64,000 bases of DNA, taken from contig NZ_JAUHJQ010000001.1 of NCBI RefSeq assembly GCF_030412965.1, positions 894,060 to 958,059 on the forward strand, given 5' to 3'. Of the stretch, positions 1 to 8,424 are shown piece after piece (the stretch's first letter is position 1; each line of letters starts with the position of its first letter). The position numbers and the translations under genes were made by a program. The notes below the pieces were generated by a model, which worked only from the letters and a program-made list of their open reading frames with translations, was not told the origin of the DNA and did not search any database. Source of the DNA: Nocardioides oceani. Lineage in GTDB: Bacteria > Actinomycetota > Actinomycetes > Propionibacteriales > Nocardioidaceae.

Positions 1-1793
1 TCGTTGAAGGACCCGACGATGAGGGCGAAGCCCCCGCCGGCGAGCAGGCCGCCGACGAGCGCGCCGCTGACGTAGCCGATGCCGCCGACGACGGTGAGCA
101 TGACCAGCGAGAGGCTCAGCGTGTAGACGAAGTGGTCGGCCGTCACCGAGCTCAGCGCCATCGACATGAAGACGCCGCCGAGGCCGGCCATGCCGGTGGA
201 GATCATGAAGACCGACAGCTTCAGCAGCGGCAGGCGCTGGCCGAGCATCGCGGCCGCGGCCGGGCTGTCCTTCATGGCGGCCAGGCGGCGGCCGTACCCG
301 CTGTTGCGCAGCGCGACGACGCCGACGCCCAGCACGGCGAAGACCGCGGAGGCGGTGTAGAGGAACGTCGTCTGGTCCCCGAGGTCGAGCGGGCCCACCG
401 CGAGCGGGGAGACGATCAGGTTGCCGTTGGGGAACAGCGCGAGGTCCTGGCCGAACCAGGAGCGCTCCTGGGTCTCGCGCAGCACCATCGAGGAGACGAG
501 CCCGCCGAAGGCGAGCGTCGCGAGCGCGAGGTAGAGCCCGCGCAGCCGCAGCGCCGGCAGCGCCACCAGCGCGCCGGTGAGGGCGGCGGCCAGCACGCCG
601 AGCGCCAGCCCGACGACGTTCATCCGCGCGTCGAGGCCCTCGCCCTCGATGCCGCTGTGGAACGCCACGATCGTCGCGATCGCGCCGAAGGAGACCGGCG
701 CGAGGTTGAGCTCGCCGGCGTAGCCGGTGAGCAGGGTGAGCGAGAGGGCCATGATCGCGAAGGACAGGCCGAGCACGAGGGTGCCGACGCTCGAGTCGTC
801 GATCAGCTGGCGGAAGGCGACGGTCGCGAGGACCATCACGCCCGCCCAGACCGCCGCCCGGCGCACGGTGGGCACCTCGTAGCGCTCGCGGGTGCGCACG
901 GCGGCGCCGCGCAGCCGGTCCTGCGGCAGGACCAGCAGCACGATGAAGAGGATGATCATCGGCAGGGCGTCACGCAGGTTGGTGACCCAGCTCCACTCGC
1001 TCGGCGCGTAGGCCACCAGGTAGGTGCTCGCGAGGCCGAGGACGATGGCGCCGACGAACGTGCGCGGGATGCTGCGCAGGCGGCCGAAGAGAGCGGCGGC
1101 GAAGGCGTCGATGACCAGCAGGGTCAGGGCGTTGGCCTCCAGCGCGCCGCCCGCGACCGGGGTGATCAGGATGCCGGCCAGCACGGCGAGCGTGGAGCCG
1201 AGCGCCCAGGCGGTCGCGGCGATCCGCTCGGGGTCGTGGCCGTTGAGGCGCAGCAGGTCCGGGTCGTCCACGGTGGCCCGCATCAGCACGCCCACGCGGG
1301 ACCGGGTGAAGAGGAGCCGCAGCCCGATGGCGATCGCCGCGGCGGCGAGGAGGCAGATGATCTCGTGGTAGCGGACGACGACGCCGCCGACGGTGACGTA
1401 GCTGTCGACGCCGAAGAACATCTTGGTCATCCGGGCTTCCTGCGGGTCCCACGCCCAGTGCGACAGCGAGACGAAGCCGAGCAGGATCGCGACGGTGACC
1501 ACGATCTTGGTGACGTCCGCGGTGTCGCGCAGGCCGCCCATGATGAAGCGGTGCAGCAGGAAGCCCATCAACGGGCCGACGACGAGCAGCAGCACCAGCA
1601 CGCTCAGGAGCGCCGGGACGCCCCACACCACCTGCAGCTGGTAGTAGAGGAAGGCGCCGATCATCGCCTGGGCGCCGTGGGCGAAGTTGAAGATGCCCGA
1701 CGTGTTGTACGTCAGCACGAGGCCGGAGGCCGCGATCGCGTAGACCGCGCCCAGCACGAGGCCGAGCACGGTGAAGGTCAGGAAGAGGGTCAT
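1..1793 (-). CDS. Fused LivH-LivM ABC permease (partial, runs off left edge)
   Basis: Membrane permease of a branched-chain-amino-acid-type (HAAT) ABC importer. Reading the minus strand from the ATG at 1793 gives one uninterrupted frame of 597 codons to the window edge. Residues ~1-290 are LivH-like: a very hydrophobic N-terminus, the 'NTSGIFNFAHGAQ' signature near residue 30, and several helices. After a charged linker (~290-310) the frame continues into a LivM-like half with 'GYAGELNLAPVSFG' and 'LRLRGLYLALATLAFGG'. The two halves are usually separate genes. It lies 87 bp downstream of the binding-protein gene on the same strand and is probably in its operon. In this context it may import a steroid or a breakdown product, which is inference. 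The ATPase genes are presumably off the window. Confidence 0.85.
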   Translation of the reverse strand, partial: MTLFLTFTVLGLVLGAVYAIAASGLVLTYNTSGIFNFAHGAQAMIGAFLYYQLQVVWGVPALLSVLVLLLVVGPLMGFLLHRFIMGGLRDTADVTKIVVTVAILLGFVSLSHWAWDPQEARMTKMFFGVDSYVTVGGVVVRYHEIICLLAAAAIAIGLRLLFTRSRVGVLMRATVDDPDLLRLNGHDPERIAATAWALGSTLAVLAGILITPVAGGALEANALTLLVIDAFAAALFGRLRSIPRTFVGAIVLGLASTYLVAYAPSEWSWVTNLRDALPMIILFIVLLVLPQDRLRGAAVRTRERYEVPTVRRAAVWAGVMVLATVAFRQLIDDSSVGTLVLGLSFAIMALSLTLLTGYAGELNLAPVSFGAIATIVAFHSGIEGEGLDARMNVVGLALGVLAAALTGALVALPALRLRGLYLALATLAFGGLVSSMVLRETQERSWFGQDLALFPNGNLIVSPLAVGPLDLGDQTTFLYTASAVFAVLGVGVVALRNSGYGRRLAAMKDSPAAAAMLGQRLPLLKLSVFMISTGMAGLGGVFMSMALSSVTADHFVYTLSLSLVMLTVVGGIGYVSGALVGGLLAGGGFALIVGSFN

Positions 1794-1880
1794 GCGGGGC
1801 TCACCTCGGACGTCCGTCGGACGGGTGGGGCCCGGTCCCGGCCGACCGCGACGTGCGCGGCCGGCCGGGGCCGGGATGGG

Positions 1881-3281
1881 CTACTTGAGGAAGGCGGTGG
1901 AGATCCGGTCCTCGTTGAGCGTCACGCCGGACGCCGCGGGGTCGGTCTCGACGACGTACGCCTCGTCGCAGCTGAACTCGCCCTTCTCCGCAGGGAAGAC
2001 CTGCTCGAAGGCGTCGCCCTGGAGCTCGACGACCAGCGCGCACTCCGGCGGCATGTTCGCGCCCGGGTCGCTCGGGGCGTGCAGCCCGCCACCGCTCCAC
2101 TCGTGGACGTCGGAGAGGCCGGCGACCATGCACTCGCGGGTCAGGTCCGAGCCGCAGTCCTGGGCGACGTCGGCCCACAGGAGGAAGGCGGAGACCGCCT
2201 GCATGCTCAGCAGGCCCGGGTCGGCGCCCGCGCCCTCGAGGATGTCGAGGTAGTCCTGGACGGCCGGCACGACGTCGGCGTTCTCGAACGGCTGGAACAC
2301 CATGCCGCTGACCATGCCGTCGGCGGCACCGGACTGGGCGTTCCAGTCACGGGTGACGTCGTTGTACCAGGTCGACTCGAAGACGTAGGTCAGGTCGGCG
2401 TCCACCCGCTGCAGCGCCTCGAGCAGGCCGAAGGCGATCGGGCTGGGGCTGTTCGTGATCCACAGGGCGGAGGCGCCGCAGTCCTTGAGCTTCTCGGCGA
2501 ACGGCACGTAGTTGGCCTCGCCCTCCTGGCTGAGGGTGACTCCGCACTCCTCGACGTTCGCGCCGAGCTCGCCGTAGACCTCCTTGACCTTCTCGACGCC
2601 CTGCGCGATGGCCGGCGAGGTCGAACCGAGGGCGGTGACGCCCTCCTCGATCTCGGGGTGGACCTCCATGCCCGAGGCGAGGTTCGCGGCGTTGTAGTAG
2701 TCCAGCGGCAGCGGCACGGACTCGAACTTGTCCGGGCCCATCGAGGAGTTGGGGCCGATCACGAAGCCGGCGACGGTCGGCAGGTCGCAGCCGACGCGGA
2801 ACTGCTCGGCGGCCTCGTCGTAGGCGAAGCCCTGGCCGACGAGCATGAAGTCCTGCTTGCAGGACTTCTGCATGACCGCGGCGGCGTTGGTCATCGCGGC
2901 GTCGTACTGGTTGCCGACGACCTCGCGGCCGTTGATGCCGCCCTGCTCGTTGCACCAGGCGATCATCGCCTTGACGGCGTCGCCCATCTCCTCGTTGAGG
3001 CCGGGCGCCGAGGCGAAACCGCGGTCGTCGCCGTAGCCGATGGTGATGGTCTCGTCGGTGACGCCCTGGTCGGTCGCACCCGAGGCGTCCCCGTCCCCGC
3101 AGGGCGACTCGAGGTCGCCGAACGTCGTGGCGGACGCCGCGGCCGAGGTGGACGCGCCGTCCCCGCTCGCCTGGCCGGCGTCGTCGCTGTCGCGGTCCGA
3201 GCCGCAGGCGCTGGCGGCGAGCGCCAGGGTGAGGGCGACGGCGCCCACCCGGGCGCTGCGCACGCTCCTGAGAGTTCTCAT
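1881..3281 (-). CDS. ABC transporter substrate-binding lipoprotein (Leu/Ile/Val-binding type)
   Basis: Periplasmic-binding-type receptor of the HAAT importer, 466 aa. The ATG at 3281 is preceded by AAGGAG. It opens a signal peptide ending in the lipobox 'LAASAC', followed by a Ser/Asp/Ala-rich linker, so it should be lipid-anchored outside the membrane. The mature part has the peripheral-binding type 1 fold pattern (ITIGYGDDRG, an 'EQGGINGREV' segment, paired Cys). It precedes the fused permease in the same orientation. Its promoter region is shared with the divergent acyl-CoA ligase and carries a copy of the cluster operator at 3431-3445, so it is probably co-induced with steroid genes. Ligand unknown; a steroid or acyl side-chain compound is possible from context. 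Confidence 0.85.
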   Translation of the reverse strand: MRTLRSVRSARVGAVALTLALAASACGSDRDSDDAGQASGDGASTSAAASATTFGDLESPCGDGDASGATDQGVTDETITIGYGDDRGFASAPGLNEEMGDAVKAMIAWCNEQGGINGREVVGNQYDAAMTNAAAVMQKSCKQDFMLVGQGFAYDEAAEQFRVGCDLPTVAGFVIGPNSSMGPDKFESVPLPLDYYNAANLASGMEVHPEIEEGVTALGSTSPAIAQGVEKVKEVYGELGANVEECGVTLSQEGEANYVPFAEKLKDCGASALWITNSPSPIAFGLLEALQRVDADLTYVFESTWYNDVTRDWNAQSGAADGMVSGMVFQPFENADVVPAVQDYLDILEGAGADPGLLSMQAVSAFLLWADVAQDCGSDLTRECMVAGLSDVHEWSGGGLHAPSDPGANMPPECALVVELQGDAFEQVFPAEKGEFSCDEAYVVETDPAASGVTLNEDRISTAFLK

Positions 3282-3430
3282 CTGGGTCGATCTCCTTCGT
3301 CGCTGACCGCCATCGGGCGGCAGGTGGCGGTTGTCAGCCGGGAGTGCGTCTGGCCCCTCGTCGGCGGCGGCAGGAACCCGGACCTGCGGGCTGAGCATGT
3401 GTGTGACCCCGACCACGCCAGCACGGTTGA

Positions 3431-3445
3431 TCCCGGTGAGCGGGA
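3431..3445. promoter_or_regulatory. Cluster operator copy TCCCGGTGAGCGGGA
   Basis: 15-bp near-palindrome of the motif recurring across this cluster. Its centre lies 41.5 bp from a minus-strand CATGCT hexamer (3394-3399), suggesting control of the binding-protein operon. Confidence 0.55.
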
Positions 3446-3495
3446 CAGCGGCACGAGACGGACACCGGCCGGATCGGGCAGGTCCGGACGGGCGG

Positions 3496-3510
3496 TCCCG
3501 CTCATCGGTA
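3496..3510. promoter_or_regulatory. Weak cluster operator copy TCCCGCTCATCGGTA
   Basis: Degenerate copy of the motif, centred 40.5 bp upstream of CACACT (3541-3546) on the ligase side. Only the left half fits well. Confidence 0.35.
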
Positions 3511-3645
3511 CGGACCGTGGTGCGCGGGCCGGGCGACGTCACACTGTCGCCGTCGTCACACCGTCGTCCACACCGTCGTCCACGCCGTCGCCGGCCCGCC
3601 GGGCACGCCGGCGGGCATCCATCCCAGCCTTCCGCAGGAGCGCGC

Positions 3646-5289
3646 ATGACCACCCAGGCCGACCCCCGTCTCGCCGCCCGCCAGGTCGTCACCGGGCTGA
3701 CCGCTCCGGGCGCGCCCTTCGAGCTGGTCCGCGAGGAGGTGCTCGGCGCGCCGGTCACCCTGTTCGCGAACCGGCGCCGCGCGCTGCACGAGCTGCTGGC
3801 CGAGTCCGTCGCGCACGGCGACCGCACGTACGTCGCCACGCTGGAGGAGCGGATCAGCTTCGCCGAGCACGCCGCGCTCGTCTCGTCCCTGGCCCAGGCG
3901 CTGCGCGAGGAGCACGGCGTACGCCCCGGCGACCGCGTGGCCGTCGCCGCCGCCAACAGCGTGGAGTGGATGCTCACCTTCTGGGCGGCCGCCTCGATCG
4001 GCGCCGTGACCGTCGGCTTCAACGCCTGGTGGTCGGCCCGGGAACTGGCCTTCGGCATCGAGCACGCGCAGCCGGTGCTCGTCGTCGCCGACGACCGGCG
4101 GCGCGCGCTGCTCGGGGACACCACCGTCCCCGTGCTGGGCCTCGAGGACGTGCGCGGGCTCGCGCAGGCCCACCCCGACGCGCCGTTGCCCTCGGCCGAC
4201 GTGGCCGAGGACGACCCGGCGGTCATCCTCTACACCTCCGGCACCTCGGGCCGGCCCAAGGGCGCCACGCACTCCCACCGCAACCTGCTCTCGGTCGTGG
4301 AGTACCACCGGATGAGCGACGCGCTCCTCGGCGCCTTCGGGGACCCGACCGACCCGCGCGACCGCACCTACCTGATGGTGATGCCGCTGTTCCACATCGC
4401 GAGCCTGCACAACATCGTCGTGCCGCGGCTCGCGACCGGCAGCAAGGTGGCCCTGCACCTCGGCTCGTTCCAGGTGGACCCGGTGATGCGGCTCGTCGAG
4501 CGCGAGCGCGTCACCAACTGGGGCGCGGTGCCGACGATGGCCAGCCGCCTGCTCGAGGCCGACCTGTCCGGCTACGACACCTCCTCCCTCACCGCCTTCG
4601 CCCTCGCCTCGGCCCCGTCCTCGCCGCAGCTCAAGCAGCGGCTGCGCGACCACCTGCCGTTCGCCTCGTCGCTGGTCGACAGCTACGGCCTCACCGAGTC
4701 GTGCACCGCGGTGGCCGTCGCGACCCCCATGGACCTCGCCGAGGCGCCCGGCACCCTCGGCAACCCCATCGTCGGCGTCGAGATGGAGGTCCGCGACGGC
4801 CAGGGCCGGCCCGTGCCCGCCGGCGTCGAGGGCGAGATCTGCGTGCGCAGCGCCTACAACATGCTCGGCTACTGGGGCGACGAGGACGCCACCGCCCAGG
4901 CCATCCGGGCCGACCGCTGGCTGCACACCGGCGACCTCGGCGTCCGTGACGAGCAGGGCCGGGTCAGCCTCAGCAGCCGCCGCTCGGACCTGATCATCCG
5001 GGGCGGGGAGAACGTCTACCCCGCCGAGGTCGAGGGCGTGCTGGCCGACCACCCCGACGTCGCCGAGTGCATCGTCATCGGCGTCGACCATCCCGACCTC
5101 GGCCAGGAGGTCGCGGCCGTCGTCGTCCCCCGGCCCGAGGCCGACCTCGACACCCTCGACGCGCGCCTGCGCGAGCACGCGGCCGAGGCGCTGGCCTACT
5201 TCAAGGTGCCGACGCAGTGGCGCCTCAGCACCACGCCGCTCCCCCGCAACGCGACCGGCAAGGTGATCCGGCGCGAGGTCAGCGCCTGA
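3646..5289 (+). CDS. AMP-forming acyl-CoA ligase (FadD-like)
   Basis: ANL-superfamily ligase, 547 aa, that would activate a carboxylic acid to its CoA thioester through an acyl-adenylate. The P-loop-like motif 'YTSGTSGRPKGA' sits near residue 200, 'YGLTES' near 350, 'HTGDLG' near 430 and the C-terminal 'NATGKVIRREV' Lys motif at the end. The start at 3646 is chosen over upstream in-frame codons because AGGAG lies just before it and the protein length then matches the family. It is divergent from the transporter binding protein and shares an operator-bearing region with it. By context the substrate is likely a steroid side-chain or ring-derived acid, which is inference. The 3' end faces the TetR gene convergently. 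Confidence 0.9.
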   Translation: MTTQADPRLAARQVVTGLTAPGAPFELVREEVLGAPVTLFANRRRALHELLAESVAHGDRTYVATLEERISFAEHAALVSSLAQALREEHGVRPGDRVAVAAANSVEWMLTFWAAASIGAVTVGFNAWWSARELAFGIEHAQPVLVVADDRRRALLGDTTVPVLGLEDVRGLAQAHPDAPLPSADVAEDDPAVILYTSGTSGRPKGATHSHRNLLSVVEYHRMSDALLGAFGDPTDPRDRTYLMVMPLFHIASLHNIVVPRLATGSKVALHLGSFQVDPVMRLVERERVTNWGAVPTMASRLLEADLSGYDTSSLTAFALASAPSSPQLKQRLRDHLPFASSLVDSYGLTESCTAVAVATPMDLAEAPGTLGNPIVGVEMEVRDGQGRPVPAGVEGEICVRSAYNMLGYWGDEDATAQAIRADRWLHTGDLGVRDEQGRVSLSSRRSDLIIRGGENVYPAEVEGVLADHPDVAECIVIGVDHPDLGQEVAAVVVPRPEADLDTLDARLREHAAEALAYFKVPTQWRLSTTPLPRNATGKVIRREVSA

Positions 5290-5399
5290 CCCGGCGCGGG
5301 TGACCCCGGGGTCGGTGAGCCGGCGCGGGTGGCCCGGGGTTGGTGCCCGGGTCGGTGACCCGGGGTTGGTTCCGGGGCGCCTCGTGGTCCGCGCACACG

Positions 5400-5469
5400 A
5401 TCGTTCAATTGAACGATTGCGACCGGGTGGGAGCGCTCCCACCCGGTCAGAACCGCGCAATTGAACGAT
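5400..5469. promoter_or_regulatory. Nested palindromes with a CebR-box-like core
   Basis: Between two convergent genes lies ATCGTTCAATTGAACGAT (5400-5417, perfect 18-bp palindrome). A perfect 26-bp palindrome follows at 5422-5447 with TGGGAGCGCTCCCA (5428-5441) at its centre, and then a half copy AATTGAACGAT (5459-5469). The 26-bp element could be a bidirectional terminator stem, although no T-run follows. Its core is identical to the consensus operator of CebR, a LacI-family sugar regulator of actinomycetes. A GGACCC tandem run follows at about 5485-5510. Confidence 0.5.
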
Positions 5470-5538
5470 GGTGGACGCTCGAGCGGACCCGGACCCGGAC
5501 CCGGACCCGGCCAGGCCGAGGACCAGGACCAGGCCGAG

Positions 5539-6159
5539 TCAGGCCGAGGTCAGGTCGTCCACCGGCTCGCGCTCGCGGAGGAGCGCCCGGCAGACCAGCA
5601 CGGTGTCGGCCTCGGCCTGCTCGTGGGTGATGTGGCCGTTCAGGGCGGTGATGAGGATGCCGTACCACGACTGCTCGAGCAGGCGGAGCAGCCGCAGCTC
5701 GTGGTCGGTGGGTTCCTCGAACCCGCCGGCGGTCAGCATCAGGTCGGTGAAGGCCTCGGTGACGCCGGCACTGGGAGTCTGGGCGACCGTCGCGTTGTTG
5801 GACTGCATCATCGCGTGGGCGAGCAGCGGCGTGCTCAGCAGCCAGCGCCCGGAGCGGATGAGCAGCCGGGCGATCGCCTCCTCGGCGGGCTCGCCGGGGA
5901 CCGGCTCGACGGCGAGCTCGGCGAGCCGCTCGACCTGGGAGCGCATCAGCGCGGTGAACAGGTGCGTCTTGGACGGGAAGTAGCGGTAGAGGGTCGCGAT
6001 CGCGACGCCGGCGTCGCGGGCGACGTCGAGCATCTGGACCCGCTCCATCTCCTTGACCGCACCGTGCCGGGCGGCCGCGCGCAGGATGCGGCGGTAGCGC
6101 TCCTTCTGCTCCGGCGACGTCGGCTCGGCCGGCGCCCGGTCCTCGGCTACTCGTGGCAC
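5539..6159 (-). CDS. TetR-family regulator, KstR-like
   Basis: DNA-binding one-component regulator of 206 aa. The N-terminal helix-turn-helix (residues ~25-70) reads 'VARDAGVAIATLYRYFPSKTHLF', the same type of recognition region as the cholesterol regulator KstR. The C-terminal half is a ligand domain with no obvious motif. The GTG at 6159 is preceded by GAGGGAG; upstream in-frame codons would add an Arg/Pro-rich tail with no ribosome site. It is divergent from a KstD-like flavoprotein, and a copy of the cluster operator (6222-6236) sits midway between them. It is one candidate for the regulator of the cluster. The ligand is probably a steroid-CoA or acid intermediate by family analogy, not shown here. 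Confidence 0.85.
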   Translation of the reverse strand: MPRVAEDRAPAEPTSPEQKERYRRILRAAARHGAVKEMERVQMLDVARDAGVAIATLYRYFPSKTHLFTALMRSQVERLAELAVEPVPGEPAEEAIARLLIRSGRWLLSTPLLAHAMMQSNNATVAQTPSAGVTEAFTDLMLTAGGFEEPTDHELRLLRLLEQSWYGILITALNGHITHEQAEADTVLVCRALLREREPVDDLTSA

Positions 6160-6221
6160 GGTGCTCCCTCGGGGTCTGGGTCCCCATCCTCCGCCTGCGT
6201 CCCGACGGGGCCTCCGCAGGC

Positions 6222-6236
6222 TACCGGTGAGTGAGA
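6222..6236. promoter_or_regulatory. Cluster operator copy TACCGGTGAGTGAGA
   Basis: Motif copy almost exactly midway between the divergent starts at 6159 and 6300. The -10 elements at the expected distance are weak here. Confidence 0.45.
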
Positions 6237-6299
6237 CGCGCCACTGCCGGCACCGCGCGGTTCGGCTGGGCTGGCACCCCAACGAACGAGGAGGAACGG

Positions 6300-7832
6300 G
6301 TGACGCAGGAGTACGACGTGGTCGTCGTGGGGTCGGGCGCGGGCGCGATGGCGGCGGCGGTCCTGGCCGCACGCGCCGGGGTGCGGGTGGTGGTGCTGGA
6401 GAAGACCGACCGGCTCGGCGGTACGTCGGCGTACTCCGGCGCCGCCTGCTGGCTCCCCGGCAGCGCGGTCCAGCAGCGCGCGGGCGTGCCGGACTCGACC
6501 GCCTCGGCCCGCACCTACCTGGCCTCGCTCCTCGGCGAGGAGGAGGCCGAGCGGCGCGAGGCGTTCCTCGAGGCGGCGCCCCGGGTGGTGGCCGCGCTCG
6601 AGGAGGACCCTGCGATCCGGTTCGAGTGGCAGGCGTTCCCCGACTACTTCGACCGCCCCGGCCGGGTGCCCGGGGGTCGCTCGTTCGTGCCGACGCCGCT
6701 GCCGGCCGAGGAGATCGGCGCGCTGGCCGACCTGGTCCGGCCCGCGGTCGACCGCGACCGGGCCGGCCTCGGCCACGCGGCCGGTCCGCTCGGCCAGGGC
6801 CGCGCGCTCATCGGCCGGATGCTGCTGGCCCTGGACCGCAGCGGGCACGGCGAGGTCGTCACCGGCGCGGACGTCGGGGCGCTCGTCGAGGAGGACGGCC
6901 GCGTCGTCGGCGTCGAGGCCGTCGTCGACGGCGAGCGCCGTCGCTACACCGGCCGGCACGGCGTCGTCCTGGGCTGCGGCGGGTTCGAGCGCGACGCCGA
7001 CGCCCGCGCGCGGCACGGCGTCCCGGGCGACGCCGCCTGGACGATGGCCCCCGCGGGCAGCAACACCGGCGACGCCCTGGAGGCCGCCGTGCGCCTCGGC
7101 GCCGCCACCACGCTGATGGACGAGGGCTGGTGGTGCCCCGGCATCGCGATGCCCGACGGGAGCGCCTCCTTCACCCTCGGCTTCCGCGGCGGGCTGGTCG
7201 TCGACAGCCGCGGCCGGCGCTACGCGAACGAGTCGCTGCCCTACGACCAGTTCGGGCGGCAGATGGCGGCCGACCCGGTCCGCCTGCCGTCGTACGTCGT
7301 GTTCGACGGCCGCTCCGGCGGCCGGCTCCCGGCCATCTCGCTGCCCGGCGGCACGCCCGAGGAGCACCTCGCGGCCGGGACCTGGCACCGCGCCGACACG
7401 CTGGCCGGGCTCGCGGAGCTGGTCGGCCTGCCCGTCGCTGAGCTGACCGCCTCGGTCGCGCGCTTCAACGACCTGGCCGCCGCCGGCGAGGACACCGACC
7501 TGGGCCGCGGCCGCGACGAGTACGACCGGTACTTCGCCGACCCGGTGCTGGTGCCGGTCACCGAGCCGCCGTTCACCGCGGCGCGGCTGGTCCTCTCCGA
7601 CCTCGGCACCAAGGGCGGGCTGGTCACCGACGCCGAGGCGCGGGTGCTCGACGGCGAGGGCCGCCCGCTGCCCGGCCTGTACGCCGTCGGCAACGCGAGC
7701 GCCTCCCTCACCGGCCGGGTCTACCCCGGCCCGGGCGCGCCGATCGGGACCGCGATGGCCTTCGCCCTGCGGGCGGTCGAGGACCTCCGCACCGGGGCCG
7801 GCCTCAGCGCGGCCGCGGCAGGTGCTTGTTGA
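6300..7832 (+). CDS. FAD-dependent 3-ketosteroid dehydrogenase-like flavoprotein
   Basis: Succinate dehydrogenase/fumarate reductase-type flavoprotein of 510 aa in the group that includes 3-ketosteroid delta-1-dehydrogenase (KstD). The N-terminus has the dinucleotide-binding motif 'VVGSGAGAMAAA' and 'LEKTDRLGGTSAYSG'. Near the C-terminus 'YPGPGAPIGTAMAFA' matches the flavin-closing motif of KstD proteins. Start: GTG at 6300 behind GAGGAGG. It is divergent from the TetR gene, and its last 29 bases overlap the convergent thioesterase gene. It would introduce a double bond into a ketosteroid ring or side chain. Whether it is delta-1, delta-4 or another specificity cannot be read from sequence. 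Confidence 0.8.
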   Translation: MTQEYDVVVVGSGAGAMAAAVLAARAGVRVVVLEKTDRLGGTSAYSGAACWLPGSAVQQRAGVPDSTASARTYLASLLGEEEAERREAFLEAAPRVVAALEEDPAIRFEWQAFPDYFDRPGRVPGGRSFVPTPLPAEEIGALADLVRPAVDRDRAGLGHAAGPLGQGRALIGRMLLALDRSGHGEVVTGADVGALVEEDGRVVGVEAVVDGERRRYTGRHGVVLGCGGFERDADARARHGVPGDAAWTMAPAGSNTGDALEAAVRLGAATTLMDEGWWCPGIAMPDGSASFTLGFRGGLVVDSRGRRYANESLPYDQFGRQMAADPVRLPSYVVFDGRSGGRLPAISLPGGTPEEHLAAGTWHRADTLAGLAELVGLPVAELTASVARFNDLAAAGEDTDLGRGRDEYDRYFADPVLVPVTEPPFTAARLVLSDLGTKGGLVTDAEARVLDGEGRPLPGLYAVGNASASLTGRVYPGPGAPIGTAMAFALRAVEDLRTGAGLSAAAAGAC

Positions 7833-8424
7833 CGAAGAGTCCCTCCGCGGACACGCAGACCGCATCGCCGGCGAGGATCTCGCCGGTGGTGCGGATCTTG
7901 CGTCCCTCGACCGACACCTGACGGGCGCGGACGGTCAGCTCCTCGAACAGCGGCGTGGGGCGGTGGTAGCGCAGCGTCAGCGTGCCGGTCATCCCCGAGT
8001 CGCCGGCCCAGTGGTTGGCCACGCCCAGGGTGTGGTCGAGCAGCAGCGCGGACACTCCGCCGTGCACGCAGCCCGGCGGGCCCTGGTAGGGCAGTCCGAG
8101 GGTCACCGTCCCCTGGATCGAGCCGTCCGGCAGGCCGCTCAGCGGCAGCGGCGGCGCGACGGCGTTCTCCGGGCCGGTCACGGGGTCGTGCCGGGTGACG
8201 CCCTCGCCGGCCCACATGTCGACGAGGCGCTCGTCCCGGGTGGGGGCGTGCTCCTCGAGGTGCTCGGCCACCGCGGTGAGGCGGCTCGCGACCTCGGCCA
8301 TCGCGGCGGCCGACCCGTCGCCGGCGTGGAGCAGGGCGGTCACCACCCGGCGGGCGGCGGCCACGGCCGCGTCGACGCCGACGTTGTGGGGCGTGGCGGT
8401 GAGGGTGGGTCGGTCGGGGCTCAT
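7804..8424 (-). CDS. Hotdog-fold thioesterase (PaaI/4HBT family)
   Basis: Predicted acyl-CoA thioesterase, 206 aa. A poorly conserved N-terminal ~80 residues is followed by a hotdog domain with 'GPPGCVHGGVSALLLDHTLG', the HGG active-site loop typical of PaaI-type thioesterases. The ATG at 8424 overlaps the TGA of the MaoC gene (ATGA), so the two are translationally coupled. It is the last gene of the thiolase-ACAD-MaoC-thioesterase operon and would release CoA from stalled side-chain intermediates; this role is inferred. Confidence 0.8.
   Translation of the reverse strand: MSPDRPTLTATPHNVGVDAAVAAARRVVTALLHAGDGSAAAMAEVASRLTAVAEHLEEHAPTRDERLVDMWAGEGVTRHDPVTGPENAVAPPLPLSGLPDGSIQGTVTLGLPYQGPPGCVHGGVSALLLDHTLGVANHWAGDSGMTGTLTLRYHRPTPLFEELTVRARQVSVEGRKIRTTGEILAGDAVCVSAEGLFVNKHLPRPR

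Larger units (their letters stand above)
3282..3645. promoter_or_regulatory. Divergent intergenic region, binding protein / acyl-CoA ligase
   Basis: This gene-free 364-bp stretch separates two divergent genes. It contains operator copies at 3431-3445 and 3496-3510 and -10-like hexamers facing each way (CATGCT on the minus strand at 3394-3399; CACACT on the plus strand at 3541-3546). A short tandem repetition of a 'caccgtcgtc'-like unit occupies about 3555-3595 just before the ligase ribosome-binding site. I see no small gene. Confidence 0.55.

Noticed and set aside
132-4949. A 1605-codon plus-strand open frame across the transporter genes
   Set aside because: It is antisense to the permease and binding-protein genes, with Arg/Gly/Asp-rich composition and no domain. 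In DNA of this GC content such shadow frames are expected.
5400-5417. A KstR binding site (GTTCAATTGAAC)
   Set aside because: The published KstR motif has AAC and GTT in the opposite order around the centre. The site also lies at the 3' ends of genes, so I do not assign it to KstR.
5485-5515. CRISPR-like or satellite repeats (GGACCC units)
   Set aside because: It is a short run of a 6-base G/C unit without spacers. The frame across it is not a gene.
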